From: Streptomyces aureus
GTDB lineage: Bacteria; Actinomycetota; Actinomycetes; Streptomycetales; Streptomycetaceae
Reading direction: 5' to 3'
Assembly (NCBI RefSeq): GCF_000725495.1
Contig: NZ_JNZD01000013.1
Coordinates: 62,001-126,000, forward strand
Length of the DNA: 64,000 nucleotides
A program made the translations under genes and the position numbers. Below, piece after piece: positions 1 to 8,170 of this stretch; position 1 is the stretch's first letter; every line of letters begins with the position of its first letter. Below the pieces are notes generated by a model. That model searched no databases. It was not told the origin of the DNA and saw only the letters and a program-made list of their open reading frames with translations.

Positions 1-341
1 TTCTCGCACAGCACATGCTTGCCCGCGGCCAGCGCGGCGACGGCGATCTCGGCGTGGCTGTCGCCCGGTGTGCAGATGTCGACGAGGTCGACGTCGTCCC
101 GGGCGATCAGCGCACGCCAGTCGGTCTCGGCGGCTCCCCAGCCGTGCCGGTCGGCCATCGCCCGCACGGCGCCGGCGTCCCGGCCGCACACCGCGGCGAG
201 AACCGGCCGCAGGGGCAGGTCGAAGACCCGGCCCACGGTGCGCCAGCCCTGCGAGTGGGCGGCGCCCATGAACGCGTAGCCGACCATGCCCACGCCCAGG
301 GGCGGAGTCGTCGCCTCGTCGCCCTGGTCCGGCTGTCCCAT
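1..341 (-). CDS. Gfo/Idh/MocA family oxidoreductase (partial, N-terminal part)
   Basis: The gene starts at ATG 341 and runs out of the window, so only about 113 residues are visible. After a short leader, the glycine-rich stretch GVGMVGYAFMG (about residues 16-26) forms the start of a Rossmann NAD(P) fold. The later segment ending GKHVLCE at the window edge is the start of the family's EKP motif. Such enzymes oxidise or reduce sugars and inositols in the cytosol. A GAAGGA ribosome site precedes the ATG. It follows the ABC transporter genes on the same strand, so it probably acts on the imported sugar, which cannot be named from sequence. Confidence 0.85.
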   Translation of the reverse strand, partial: MGQPDQGDEATTPPLGVGMVGYAFMGAAHSQGWRTVGRVFDLPLRPVLAAVCGRDAGAVRAMADRHGWGAAETDWRALIARDDVDLVDICTPGDSHAEIAVAALAAGKHVLCE

Positions 342-421
342 GCGGGGTCCTTCCTCGTCGTCGTGGCTCGGTGGGGTGGGCCCCGCCGTGCGGGGGCGGG
401 GCCCGGTCGCGGCGGCGCCCG

Positions 422-1468
422 TCACTTGAAACCGGTGGCCATGTACTGCTGGACGTTGTCCTTGTCGACGACGGCCGAGTAGAGGGTGAGCGAGGCGGGG
501 ATCTCGAACTCGGCGAGGCCGCCGACGCCCTTGCCCTGGCCGAGCGCGCGGGCGAGGTCGATCGCGGACGCGGCCATGGTCGGCGGATACAGGACGGTGG
601 CCTTCAGGACGCTGTCGCCGGCGTCGATGGCCTGGAAGGCGGAGAGCGCCCCGGCCCCGCCGACCATGAGGAAGTCGTCGCGGCCGGCCTGCTTGATGGC
701 CCGCAGCGCGCCCACGCCCTGGTCGTCGTCGTGGTTCCACAGCGCGTCGAAGCCCGGCTGGGCCTGGAGGAGCTGGGACATCTTGGCCTGGCCGGACTCG
801 ACGGTGAACTCGGCAGCCTGGCGGGCCACCTTCGTGATGTTCGGGTAGTTCTTCAGGGCCGCGTCGAAGCCCTCGGTGCGCTGCTTGGTGAGTTCCAGGT
901 TGTCGAGCCCCGCGAGCTCGACGACCTTGGCGTTCTTCCTGCCCTTGAGCTTCTCGCCGATGTAGTGACCGGCGCTGAGCCCCATGCCGTAGTTGTCGCC
1001 GCCGATCCAGCACCGGTACGCCTGGGGCGAGTTGAAGATGCGGTCGAGGTTGACGACCGGGATGCCGGCGCGCATGGCCTTGAGGCCGACCTGGGTCAGG
1101 GCCTTGCCGTCGGCCGGCAGCACGACCAGGACGTCGACCTTCTTGTTGATCAGGGTCTCGATCTGGCCGATCTGCGCCGCCGTGTCGTTGGAGCCCTCGG
1201 TGATCTCCAGACTCACGTCCTTGTACGTGCCCGCCCTGCTCTTGGCGTTGTCGTTGATGGCGTTGAGCCAGCCGTGGTCCGCCTGGGGGCCGGCGAAGCC
1301 GATCGTGACGTGCTTGCCGGGCTTGCCGTCGGCGGCGGGCCCGGAGTTCGCGGCGGGGCCGTCCTTGGTGTCGTTGCTGGTGCAGCCGGTGAGGAGGGCG
1401 CCCGCCGAGACGGCGGCGGTCCCGAGGAGCAGTCCTCTGCGGCTGGTCGGGCTCATGGGTGCTGGCAT
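422..1468 (-). CDS. Sugar ABC transporter substrate-binding lipoprotein
   Basis: This 348-residue protein is the extracellular sugar receptor of the adjacent transporter. The N-terminus carries a twin arginine (residues 10-11), a hydrophobic run and the lipobox LTGC with Cys29, so it is exported, possibly by Tat, and lipid-anchored. The rest matches the Peripla_BP_4 type used with CUT2 (ribose/xylose/galactose class) transporters, with an early VTIGF strand and motifs such as VNLDRIF and WNHDDDQG. It lies 21 nt downstream of the permease stop in the same direction. GGAAGGG upstream supports ATG 1468, though an internal ATG four codons later is possible. The substrate is unknown. Confidence 0.9.
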   Translation of the reverse strand: MPAPMSPTSRRGLLLGTAAVSAGALLTGCTSNDTKDGPAANSGPAADGKPGKHVTIGFAGPQADHGWLNAINDNAKSRAGTYKDVSLEITEGSNDTAAQIGQIETLINKKVDVLVVLPADGKALTQVGLKAMRAGIPVVNLDRIFNSPQAYRCWIGGDNYGMGLSAGHYIGEKLKGRKNAKVVELAGLDNLELTKQRTEGFDAALKNYPNITKVARQAAEFTVESGQAKMSQLLQAQPGFDALWNHDDDQGVGALRAIKQAGRDDFLMVGGAGALSAFQAIDAGDSVLKATVLYPPTMAASAIDLARALGQGKGVGGLAEFEIPASLTLYSAVVDKDNVQQYMATGFK

Positions 1469-1489
1469 GGCGGTGGACCCTTCCGTGTG

Positions 1490-2509
1490 TCAGGCCGTGC
1501 TTGCGGTGCGCCGCTGGACCAGGACCGCGGCGACGATGATCGCGCCCTTGGCGATCTGCTGGACGTCGCTCTGGAGGTTGTTCAGCGCGAAGATGTCGGT
1601 GATCGTCGTGAAGATCAGTACGCCGAGCACCGAGCCGGTGATGGTGCCGCGGCCCCCGCTGAGCAGGGTGCCGCCGATGATCGCCGCCGCGATGGCGTCG
1701 AGTTCGTAGAGGTTGCCGTTGGTGTTCTGGCCGGACCCGGACAGGACGACCAGGAGGAAGGCGGCGATGCCGCAGCACAGCCCGGAGAGCAGATAGAGGT
1801 ACAGCCGCTGCCGCCGTACGTCGATGCCGGCCAGCCGTGCCGCCTCCGCGTTGCCGCCGACGGCGACCGTGCGCCGGCCGAAGGTGGTGCGGTTCAGCAG
1901 CAGCCAGCCGATGACGGTGACGACGGCGAAGACCAGGACGAGCGGCGGCACCCCGAGCACGTAGGAGTCGCGTTCGCCCAGTTTCAGGACGCCGTCCACG
2001 GTGACGATCTGGGTCCGGCCCCCGGTGATCTGCAGGGCGAGACCGCGGGCCGAGGCGAGCATGGCGAGGGTCGCGATGAACGGGACCATCCGGCCGTACG
2101 CGACGAGGACTCCGTTGACCAGTCCGCAGCCGAGCCCGACGAGCACCGCGGTGAAGAGGATGCCGGAGAACCCGTACTCCTGGGTGGCGACCGTGGTGGC
2201 CCAGACCGAGGCGAGCGCGACGATCGCGCCGACCGACAGATCGATGCCGCCCGAGGTGATGACGAAGGTCATGCCGACGGTGACGACGCCGATCACCGAG
2301 GCCTGGGTGAGGACGAGTTGGAGGTTGCGGGTGTCGAGGAACTCCTCGGGCCTGGTGACGCCGCCGATGACGACCAGTGCGGCGAGGACCCCGAGGAGCG
2401 AGAGGGTGCGGACGTCGGCTCGGGCCAACGCCGTCCGCCACGCGGGAGGTTCACCGGTGGAGAGCGTCTTCCCGGTTCCGTCGCGGGGCGCGGACACGTG
2501 CTGCGTCAT
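1490..2509 (-). CDS. Sugar ABC transporter permease (RbsC/XylH type)
   Basis: The 339-residue protein is a polytopic membrane permease of the BPD_transp_2 family, with eight or more hydrophobic segments beginning near residue 37. The stretch GMTFVITSGGIDLSVGAIVA is the characteristic CUT2 permease signature, and AIIGGTLLSGGRGTITGSV near the C-terminus is the usual partner loop. Its ATG overlaps the stop of the ATPase gene by four bases, and the ribosome site GAAGGGAG lies inside that gene, so the two are translationally coupled. One permease gene is present, as expected for a homodimeric CUT2 channel. Confidence 0.92.
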   Translation of the reverse strand: MTQHVSAPRDGTGKTLSTGEPPAWRTALARADVRTLSLLGVLAALVVIGGVTRPEEFLDTRNLQLVLTQASVIGVVTVGMTFVITSGGIDLSVGAIVALASVWATTVATQEYGFSGILFTAVLVGLGCGLVNGVLVAYGRMVPFIATLAMLASARGLALQITGGRTQIVTVDGVLKLGERDSYVLGVPPLVLVFAVVTVIGWLLLNRTTFGRRTVAVGGNAEAARLAGIDVRRQRLYLYLLSGLCCGIAAFLLVVLSGSGQNTNGNLYELDAIAAAIIGGTLLSGGRGTITGSVLGVLIFTTITDIFALNNLQSDVQQIAKGAIIVAAVLVQRRTASTA

Positions 2510-4044
2510 GATGTCGGGCTCCCTTCGGCGGCCACGGGGCCTCCTTCCAGCACGAGGTCGAGTACACGGTGTTCGTCGAGGTCACGGGCCGGCGCCGTGT
2601 GCACGACCCGTCCCTCCCGCAGTACCAGGACCCGGTCGGCGAGCCCGAGCACCTCGGGGATCTCGCTGGAGACCAGCAGCACGGCGAGCCCCTCGTCGGC
2701 GAGACGGCGGATCACGGCGTACAGCTCGGCGCGCGCTCCGACGTCGACACCGCGGGTGGGTTCGTCGAGGAGCAGGACGCGGCAGCCGCGCAGCAGCCAG
2801 CGTGCGAGGACGGCCTTCTGCTGGTTGCCGCCGGACAGGGTGCCGACGGGGACCGCCGGATCGTCGGGACGCAGGGACAGCTCGCGGGTGGCCGCCCGCG
2901 CCGCCGCGCGCTCGGCCCGCCGGTCGATCCAACCCCCGTACGCGTAGCGGGACATGGAGGAGACGGAGACGTTGCGGGTGACCGACTCCAGCATCAGCAG
3001 GGCCTGGGCCTTGCGTTCCTCGGGGGCGAGACCGAGCCCGGCCCGCACGGCGGCGCGGACGCTGCCCGTGCGCAGGGGCCTCCCGTCCACGGTGATCCGG
3101 CCGGTCGCCGGTCGGCGCGCCCCGTAGACCGTCTCCAGGATCTCGGAGCGGCCGGAGCCGACGAGACCGGCCAGTCCGACGATCTCGCCGGGGCGCACGT
3201 CGAGGTCGAACGGGGCGAACTCCCCCTGCCGGGAGAGGTCACGGACGGTGAGGACGGGCTCGCCCGGGGGCCGGGACCGGGGCCGGTCCGGGAACACGTA
3301 CTCGACGGTGCGGCCCGTCATCAGCGCCACGATCTCGCGCGTCGGGGTCGATCTGGCGGGCAGGCCGCCCGCCACCGCGCGCCCGTCCTTCAGGACGGTG
3401 ACCCGGTCGCCGATGCGGCGGATCTCCTCCAGTCGGTGCGAGATGTAGACGACGGCGACGCCCGTCGCGGTCAGGCCGGCGACGATCCGGAACAGGTTGC
3501 CGACCTCGTCGGGGTCGAGGGCGGCGGACGGCTCGTCCATGACGATGAGCCGTACCTCGTGCGAGAGCGCCCGGGCCATGGAGACGATCTGCCGCTGGGC
3601 GGCGGAGAGTTCGGCGACGAGCCGGGCCGGGTCGATCTCCGGGTGCCCGAGCCGTTCGAGCAGCCGGGCGGTCGCCGTCCTGGCCTCCCGGCCCCGCACT
3701 ACGCAGCCCGCGGTGGTGGGTTCACGGCCGAGATGGACGTTCTCGGCGACCGACAGGCCGTCCACCAGGTCGAGTTCCTGGTAGATGGTGGCGATGCCGA
3801 GGCGCATGGCGGCGATCGGGGACTTGAGGGTGACGGGCGCGCCGCGCCAGGCGATGGTGCCGTCGTCGGGCTGGTGGGCGCCGGACAGGACCTTGATGAG
3901 CGTGGACTTCCCGGCCCCGTTCTGGCCGAGCAGGCAGTGCACCTCGCCGGCCTGGACGTCGAGGTCGACGCCGTCGAGGGCCCGGACTCCGGGGAACGAC
4001 TTGGTGATGCCGGACATGGTGAGCAGGGGTGGTTCCGGTGCCAT
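2506..4044 (-). CDS. Sugar ABC transporter ATP-binding protein with two NBDs
   Basis: A 512-residue tandem ATPase of the RbsA/MglA/XylG type that powers the adjacent permease from the cytosolic face. The first domain has Walker A GQNGAGKST near residue 40, Walker B LIVMDEPSAAL and a Q-loop TIYQELDLV. The second has a degenerate Walker A (GLVGSGRSE) but intact signature LSGGNQQK and Walker B LLLDEPTRGVD, the usual asymmetry of this family. The frame stays open far upstream, but ATG 4044, opening MAPEPPLLTM, has GAGGGA in front and matches family length. Upstream sequence in this frame is the repeat array and is unlikely to be coding. Confidence 0.92.
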   Translation of the reverse strand: MAPEPPLLTMSGITKSFPGVRALDGVDLDVQAGEVHCLLGQNGAGKSTLIKVLSGAHQPDDGTIAWRGAPVTLKSPIAAMRLGIATIYQELDLVDGLSVAENVHLGREPTTAGCVVRGREARTATARLLERLGHPEIDPARLVAELSAAQRQIVSMARALSHEVRLIVMDEPSAALDPDEVGNLFRIVAGLTATGVAVVYISHRLEEIRRIGDRVTVLKDGRAVAGGLPARSTPTREIVALMTGRTVEYVFPDRPRSRPPGEPVLTVRDLSRQGEFAPFDLDVRPGEIVGLAGLVGSGRSEILETVYGARRPATGRITVDGRPLRTGSVRAAVRAGLGLAPEERKAQALLMLESVTRNVSVSSMSRYAYGGWIDRRAERAAARAATRELSLRPDDPAVPVGTLSGGNQQKAVLARWLLRGCRVLLLDEPTRGVDVGARAELYAVIRRLADEGLAVLLVSSEIPEVLGLADRVLVLREGRVVHTAPARDLDEHRVLDLVLEGGPVAAEGSPTS

Positions 4045-4162
4045 GGCGGTTCCCTCGGGCAGGCGTACGGGCCGGGTGCCGGGCTGTGCCCGGACGGTGC
4101 TCGGGCATTGCTCGGACGTTGCCCGGGCGCGCCCGGGCGGGAGGAAGCGGCGTGCGCGAATG

Positions 4163-4488
4163 GGGACGTGGCTCGCGGGGGGGGCGAGGACAGGTGGCTT
4201 GCGCGGGCGGGACGGTGTGGCTTGCGCGGGTCGGGACGTGGCTCGCGGAGGCGAGGGCAGGCGGCTTGCGCGGGTGCGGAGGTGGCTCGCAGGAGGCGAG
4301 GACACGTGGCTTGCGCGGTGGTGGGACGCGGCTCGCAGAGGCGAGGACAGGTGGCTTGCGCGGGTCGGGACGTGACCCGCAGGGGGCGAGGACAGGTGGT
4401 TGCGCGGGTGAGGACGTGGCTCGCGGAGGGCGAGGACAGGCGGCTTGCGCGGTGGGACGACGTGCCTTACGCGGGTGAGAACAGGTGG
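4163..4488. repeat. Degenerate GC-rich tandem repeat, about 44-46 bp unit
   Basis: About seven imperfect copies fill the spacer between the ROK regulator and the ABC ATPase gene. A typical unit runs GGGACGTGGCTCGCGGAG then GCGAGGACAGGTGGCTTG then CGCGGGTC. Each unit looks like a dimer of a ~22-bp element sharing the core GTGGCT(C/T)GCG. The last copy enters the ROK gene and covers its stop codon (4467-4469) and final codons. The rest of 4045-4162 shows nothing recognisable beyond the ATPase ribosome site. Confidence 0.85.
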
Positions 4489-5657
4489 TCGCTGATCAGC
4501 CGGGCCCCGCCGATGACTCCGGCGGCCGGGCCCAGTTCCCCGAGGACGATGGGCAGGTTGCCGGTCGCGAGCGGGAGCGACTGGCGGTAGACCTGGGTGC
4601 GGATCGCGGCGAGCAGGGTGTGGCCGAGCCCGGTCACCCCGCCGCCGATCACCACCAGGGCGGGATTGAAGAAGCTGACGAGCGCCGCGATGACCTGTCC
4701 GGTGCGGTCGCCGCCCTCCCGGATCAGATCGAGCGCGGTCGCGTCGCCCGCGGCCGCCGCGGCGGCGACGTCGACGGCGGTCAGCCCGCCGTTCGCCGCG
4801 AGCCGTGAGGCGAGTTCGGCCGACTGCCCCTGCCGGGCCGCCTCCACCGCGTCCCGCGCGAGCGCGGCACCGCTGAAGTGGGCCTCCAGGCAGCCCCGGT
4901 TGCCGCAGGCGCACGGCCGTCCGTCGGGCACGGCCTGGATGTGCCCGATGTCGCCGGCGCTGCCCGTCGCACCGCGGTGGACCTCTCCGCCGACGACGAT
5001 GCCGCAGCCGATACCGGTGCCGATCTTGACGCAGAGGAAGTCGCCCACGGAGCGTGCCACGCCCGCGTGCTGCTCCCCCATGGCCATGAGGTTCACGTCG
5101 TTGTCGACCATGACCGGGCAGCCGAGTTCCTGGCCGAGTGCCTCGCGCACCGGGAAGCCGTCCCAGCCGGGCATGATCGGCGGGGCGACCGGGACCCCCT
5201 CGGGGAAGCGGACGGGGCCGGGGACGCCGATCCCCGCTCCGTCGAACCCCTCGGCGACTCCCGACGACCTCAACTTGGCCGCCATGGCGAGCACTTGCTC
5301 GGACACCGCGACCGGGCCCTCGCGTACGTCCATGGGCTGGGTGATGTGCCCGAGGACCTCAAGCTCGGCGTTGGTGACCGCCACGTCGACCGAGGTGGCG
5401 CCGATGTCCACGCCGAGGAAGCGCAGGTTCGGCGCGAGCCGGATGTTGTGGGAGCGGCGGCCGCCGCGCGAGGCGGCGAGTCCGTCGGCCACCACGAGGC
5501 CGGTGTCCAGCAGCCGGTCCACCTCGACGGCCAGTTTCGACCGCGAGAGGTCGACGCGATCACCCAGCTGAGCACGGGAGTTGGGACCGCCGTCGCGCAA
5601 CAGCCGCAGCAGTCGGGCCTGATGGGCGTTCGCAGGTCGCGCCGTCATGCGTCTCAC
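4467..5657 (-). CDS. ROK family transcriptional regulator
   Basis: This 396-residue protein has an N-terminal winged helix (about residues 10-70, with AQLGDRVDLSRSKLAVEVDR as the helix-turn-helix) followed by a sugar-kinase-like ROK domain. LGVDIGATSVDVAVTN is the phosphate-binding loop, and GHIQAVPDG plus CACGNRGCLEA form the ROK signature with its zinc-binding cysteines. Proteins of this kind repress sugar operons and release DNA when they bind sugar. It lies upstream of the ABC genes on the same strand and probably controls them. GTG 5657, preceded by GGGAGGGG, is preferred over ATG 5648. Its final codons are made of the downstream repeat. Confidence 0.92.
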   Translation of the reverse strand: MRRMTARPANAHQARLLRLLRDGGPNSRAQLGDRVDLSRSKLAVEVDRLLDTGLVVADGLAASRGGRRSHNIRLAPNLRFLGVDIGATSVDVAVTNAELEVLGHITQPMDVREGPVAVSEQVLAMAAKLRSSGVAEGFDGAGIGVPGPVRFPEGVPVAPPIMPGWDGFPVREALGQELGCPVMVDNDVNLMAMGEQHAGVARSVGDFLCVKIGTGIGCGIVVGGEVHRGATGSAGDIGHIQAVPDGRPCACGNRGCLEAHFSGAALARDAVEAARQGQSAELASRLAANGGLTAVDVAAAAAAGDATALDLIREGGDRTGQVIAALVSFFNPALVVIGGGVTGLGHTLLAAIRTQVYRQSLPLATGNLPIVLGELGPAAGVIGGARLISDHLFSPA

Positions 5658-5750
5658 GAACCCCTCCCGCCTCGGCCGGCACCCGCGCGGGGCGGGTTCC
5701 GGCCACCGTCACCGGTGGTGCTTCGAAGGGGAACGTAGCAGCGGATTCCG

Positions 5751-5798
5751 GGAGTTGGAAGAAGTCGTGCAGTGATTGCAGCAGACTTTCCCCACTCC
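5751..5798. promoter_or_regulatory. Nested inverted repeat upstream of the ROK gene
   Basis: An imperfect long palindrome, with left arm GGAGTTGGAAGAAGTC and right arm GACTTTCCCCACTCC, surrounds an inner TGCAGTGATTGCA element. It sits about 95 bp upstream of the ROK start and about 90 bp upstream of the divergent LtrA-like gene. It could be a regulator binding site. No regulator assignment can be made from sequence alone. Confidence 0.4.
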
Positions 5799-5889
5799 GA
5801 GGACAAAGTCGCGTCGGCGGCCGAACGGACGTACGCGCGGTACGAGGTCCGCATACGATCTCCGGGGACCATCTGTCACGGGGGGACGC

Positions 5890-7236
5890 ATGAGCGGGGC
5901 CGGGGACGAGCCGGGGCACACGTCGGTGGACGAACCGCCACGGCAGGCGGGGCACGGGACACCGGCTCCGGCGGCGGACGGGGCCGGGCGGCACACCGGA
6001 CCGGGGGACGGTGGCCCGGAGGTGCCGCCGGACGGTGAGGGACCCGGGCGGCGCGTCAGCACGCTGGAGCTGTTCTTCGACCTGGTCTTCGTCTTCACCC
6101 TCACACAGCTCACCGTGCTGTTCGCCTCCGACCTGTCGCTCGCGACGGCCGCCCGCGTCGCGCTCATCTTCGCGGTCCTGTTCTGGATGTACGGCGCGTA
6201 CGCGTACCTCACCAACCAGGTGCCGCCCGACCGGCCGTCCCGGCGGATCCTGCTGATGCTGGGCATGGGCGCGTTCCTGGTGTGCGCGCTGGCCGTCCCC
6301 CGTGCCTTCGACGACTCGGGCGTGGTCTTCGGGCTCGGCTTCCTGGCCGTCGTCCTCGTGCACAGCGCGCTCTACACCCGCAGCCACGGCCGCGACGTCA
6401 TCTGGTACGCGGTGCCGAACTCGCTGGCCGCGCTGTCCGTCACCGCGGCGGGTCTGTTCGACGGGCTCCGCGCCGACGGACTGTGGCTGCTGGCGCTGGT
6501 CCTGCAGTTCGTGACGCCGTTCTTCGCCGAGCACGGTCCTCGGCGCCGGGGCGGACGCGACGCCGCGGTGCTGCGCTCGCAGCTCGGCGCGCTCGACCCG
6601 GCCCACTTCGTCGAGCGGCACGGGCTGCTGCTCATCGTCGCGTTCGGCGAGTCCGTCATCGCGATCGGCATCGGGATCGGGAGCCGGCCGCTCACCGTGG
6701 ACCTGTTCGCCGGCGCCTTCCTCGCGCTCGCGCTGGCCGGAACCCTGTGGTGGACCTACTTCGTGCGCGACGAGCACGCGGCGGAGGAGACGTTCACGGC
6801 GACTCCGCCGGACCGCCGCTGGCGGCTGGCCATGAACGCGTACTACTACGCCTTCCTGCCCATGCTGCTGGGCATCGCCTACTGCGCGACCGGGGTGAAG
6901 AAGTCGCTCGGCCATCTCGGCGAGCACTCGGGGACGGGCCCCGCGCTCGCGCTGGCGGGCGGGGTCGCGCTGTTCCTGGCCGGGGACGTGGCGTTCCGGT
7001 GGGTGCTGCGGCTGGGCCCGGTGACGTTCCGCGCGGCCGCGGTGCCCGTCGCGGCGGCCACCGCGCTGCTGGGCGTCGGGGTGGCCGCGGTCGCCGAACT
7101 GCTGTCGCTGGTGGCGGTGTTGGTGGCGATGCTCGGGGCCGAGGCCCGCTTCGCGCACCACGGGGAGGGGACGCCCTCGCACCCCGTCCCCGGGGCGAGA
7201 ACGGAGACCGGGGCGGAGGCGGAGCCCGTCGGCTGA
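5890..7236 (+). CDS. Low temperature requirement protein A (LtrA) family membrane protein
   Basis: A 448-residue integral membrane protein. The first ~55 residues are Gly/Pro/Asp-rich and probably disordered. The LtrA signature follows in STLELFFDLVFVFTLTQL, and then about ten further hydrophobic segments, with the conserved pair FGESVIAIGIG in the middle. The family's biochemical role is not established; the name comes from a Listeria cold-growth mutant. ATG 5890 is chosen because of GGGGGA just upstream; the frame is open 38 codons further up without a good ribosome site. It is divergent from the ROK gene and appears monocistronic. Confidence 0.85.
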   Translation: MSGAGDEPGHTSVDEPPRQAGHGTPAPAADGAGRHTGPGDGGPEVPPDGEGPGRRVSTLELFFDLVFVFTLTQLTVLFASDLSLATAARVALIFAVLFWMYGAYAYLTNQVPPDRPSRRILLMLGMGAFLVCALAVPRAFDDSGVVFGLGFLAVVLVHSALYTRSHGRDVIWYAVPNSLAALSVTAAGLFDGLRADGLWLLALVLQFVTPFFAEHGPRRRGGRDAAVLRSQLGALDPAHFVERHGLLLIVAFGESVIAIGIGIGSRPLTVDLFAGAFLALALAGTLWWTYFVRDEHAAEETFTATPPDRRWRLAMNAYYYAFLPMLLGIAYCATGVKKSLGHLGEHSGTGPALALAGGVALFLAGDVAFRWVLRLGPVTFRAAAVPVAAATALLGVGVAAVAELLSLVAVLVAMLGAEARFAHHGEGTPSHPVPGARTETGAEAEPVG

Positions 7237-7253
7237 CCGCCCGCGCCGGCCGG

Positions 7254-7928
7254 CTACTTCTCGCGGTCGTGGTACATCTGCCGTGTGTGCTCGGTGTGGG
7301 CCCGCATGACCGCGGTGGCCCGCTGCTCGTCACCCTCCGCTATCGCGGCGATGAGTTCGCGGTGCTCGATCCAGGACTGCCGGCCGCGCTGCCGGGCCAC
7401 CGGGGTGTAGTACCAGCGGACCCGGCGGTCGACCTGGGCGGCGAGTTCGGCGAGGACCGTGTTGCCCGCGAGTTCCATGATCTTGGCGTGCAGCCGCGCG
7501 TTCATGGCGACCGCGGCGTCGACGTCGTCGGCGGCGACCGCCCGCTCGCCCTCGGCGCACAGGTCCTCCAGCGCGCCGATGGCGGCGGTGCCCGCGTTCG
7601 CCGCGGCGAGCCGGGCCGCCTCGGCCTCCAGCAGCGTACGGACCGTGAGCAGCTGGTCGGCCTCCGCCTCGGTCGGCTCGTGCACGAACGCGCCCTGGGC
7701 GGGCCGCAGATCGACCCAGCCCTCGGTGCTCAGCCGCTGGAGGGCCTCCCGCACCGGCTGCCGGGACACCCCGAGATGACCGGCGAGTTCGCTCTCGACG
7801 AGGTGCTGTCCCGGCTGGAGGGCCCGGGTGGTGATGAGTTCGAGCAGCGCCTCGTAGACGCGGTCACGCAGCGGACCGGGCCGCTCCAGCTTGGGTACCG
7901 CTCCCTGAGGCAGGCCTGTCGACAACAT
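7254..7928 (-). CDS. GntR family transcriptional regulator, FCD subfamily
   Basis: This 224-residue DNA-binding protein has a GntR winged helix in the first ~75 residues, including ELAGHLGVSRQPVREALQRL, and an all-helical FCD ligand-binding domain in the remainder (RTLLEAEAARLAAANAG onwards, metal-binding His residues near HAKIMELAGN). Such regulators respond to small carboxylic acids. ATG 7928 is preferred over GTG 7931 because it lies five bases, not two, from GGAGGA. It ends 17 bp from the LtrA-like stop, convergently. Its natural targets may include the carboxylate transporter cluster downstream in the window, which is inference. Confidence 0.9.
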   Translation of the reverse strand: MLSTGLPQGAVPKLERPGPLRDRVYEALLELITTRALQPGQHLVESELAGHLGVSRQPVREALQRLSTEGWVDLRPAQGAFVHEPTEAEADQLLTVRTLLEAEAARLAAANAGTAAIGALEDLCAEGERAVAADDVDAAVAMNARLHAKIMELAGNTVLAELAAQVDRRVRWYYTPVARQRGRQSWIEHRELIAAIAEGDEQRATAVMRAHTEHTRQMYHDREK

Positions 7929-7970
7929 CACGGTCCTCCCTGGGCAGCGCTCCGGCCGCGATAGGAAAGT

Positions 7971-7983
7971 CGATGGTCCATTG
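7971..7983. promoter_or_regulatory. Near-palindrome in the GntR gene promoter region
   Basis: CGATGGTCCATTG has arms CGATGG and CCATTG with one mismatch around a central T. It lies 43 bp upstream of the GntR start, where an autoregulatory operator would be expected. A GTCTAC hexamer lies just beyond it at 7997-8002. Confidence 0.35.
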
Positions 7984-8077
7984 TCTTTCGCCTACAGTCT
8001 ACGGCGCACAAACGCGCCGCAGACACGGGAGTTGGGCTTGTCACACCCCGGTGGCGGGTCCGGGCGAACAGTTCGGG

Positions 8078-8170
8078 CCACCTCACCGACAGCGGGCCGC
8101 CTCACGGGCAGCGGGTGACCTCACGGACAGCAGCCGCCTCACCGACAGCAGGCCACCTCACGGGCAGCGG
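8078..8170. repeat. Tandem repeat of 18-19 bp, five copies
   Basis: Five imperfect units of the form CC(A/G)CCTCAC(C/G)G(A/G)CAGC(A/G)GG lie head to tail. The last unit covers the stop codon (8158-8160) and the last four codons of the FabH-like gene. The unit differs from the other repeats in the window. Confidence 0.85.

Noticed and set aside
371..2947. Very long plus-strand open frame opposite the sugar transporter genes
   Set aside because: It is the high-GC shadow of the minus-strand genes: composition is Arg/Gly/Asp-rich and no motif is present. Similar long shadows elsewhere were also discarded.
4045..4914. Extended N-terminus for the ABC ATPase (open frame to 4914)
   Set aside because: The extra residues are translated repeat array and the reverse frame of the ROK gene, low-complexity Arg/Ser/Pro, with no family counterpart; ATG 4044 with its own ribosome site fits family length.
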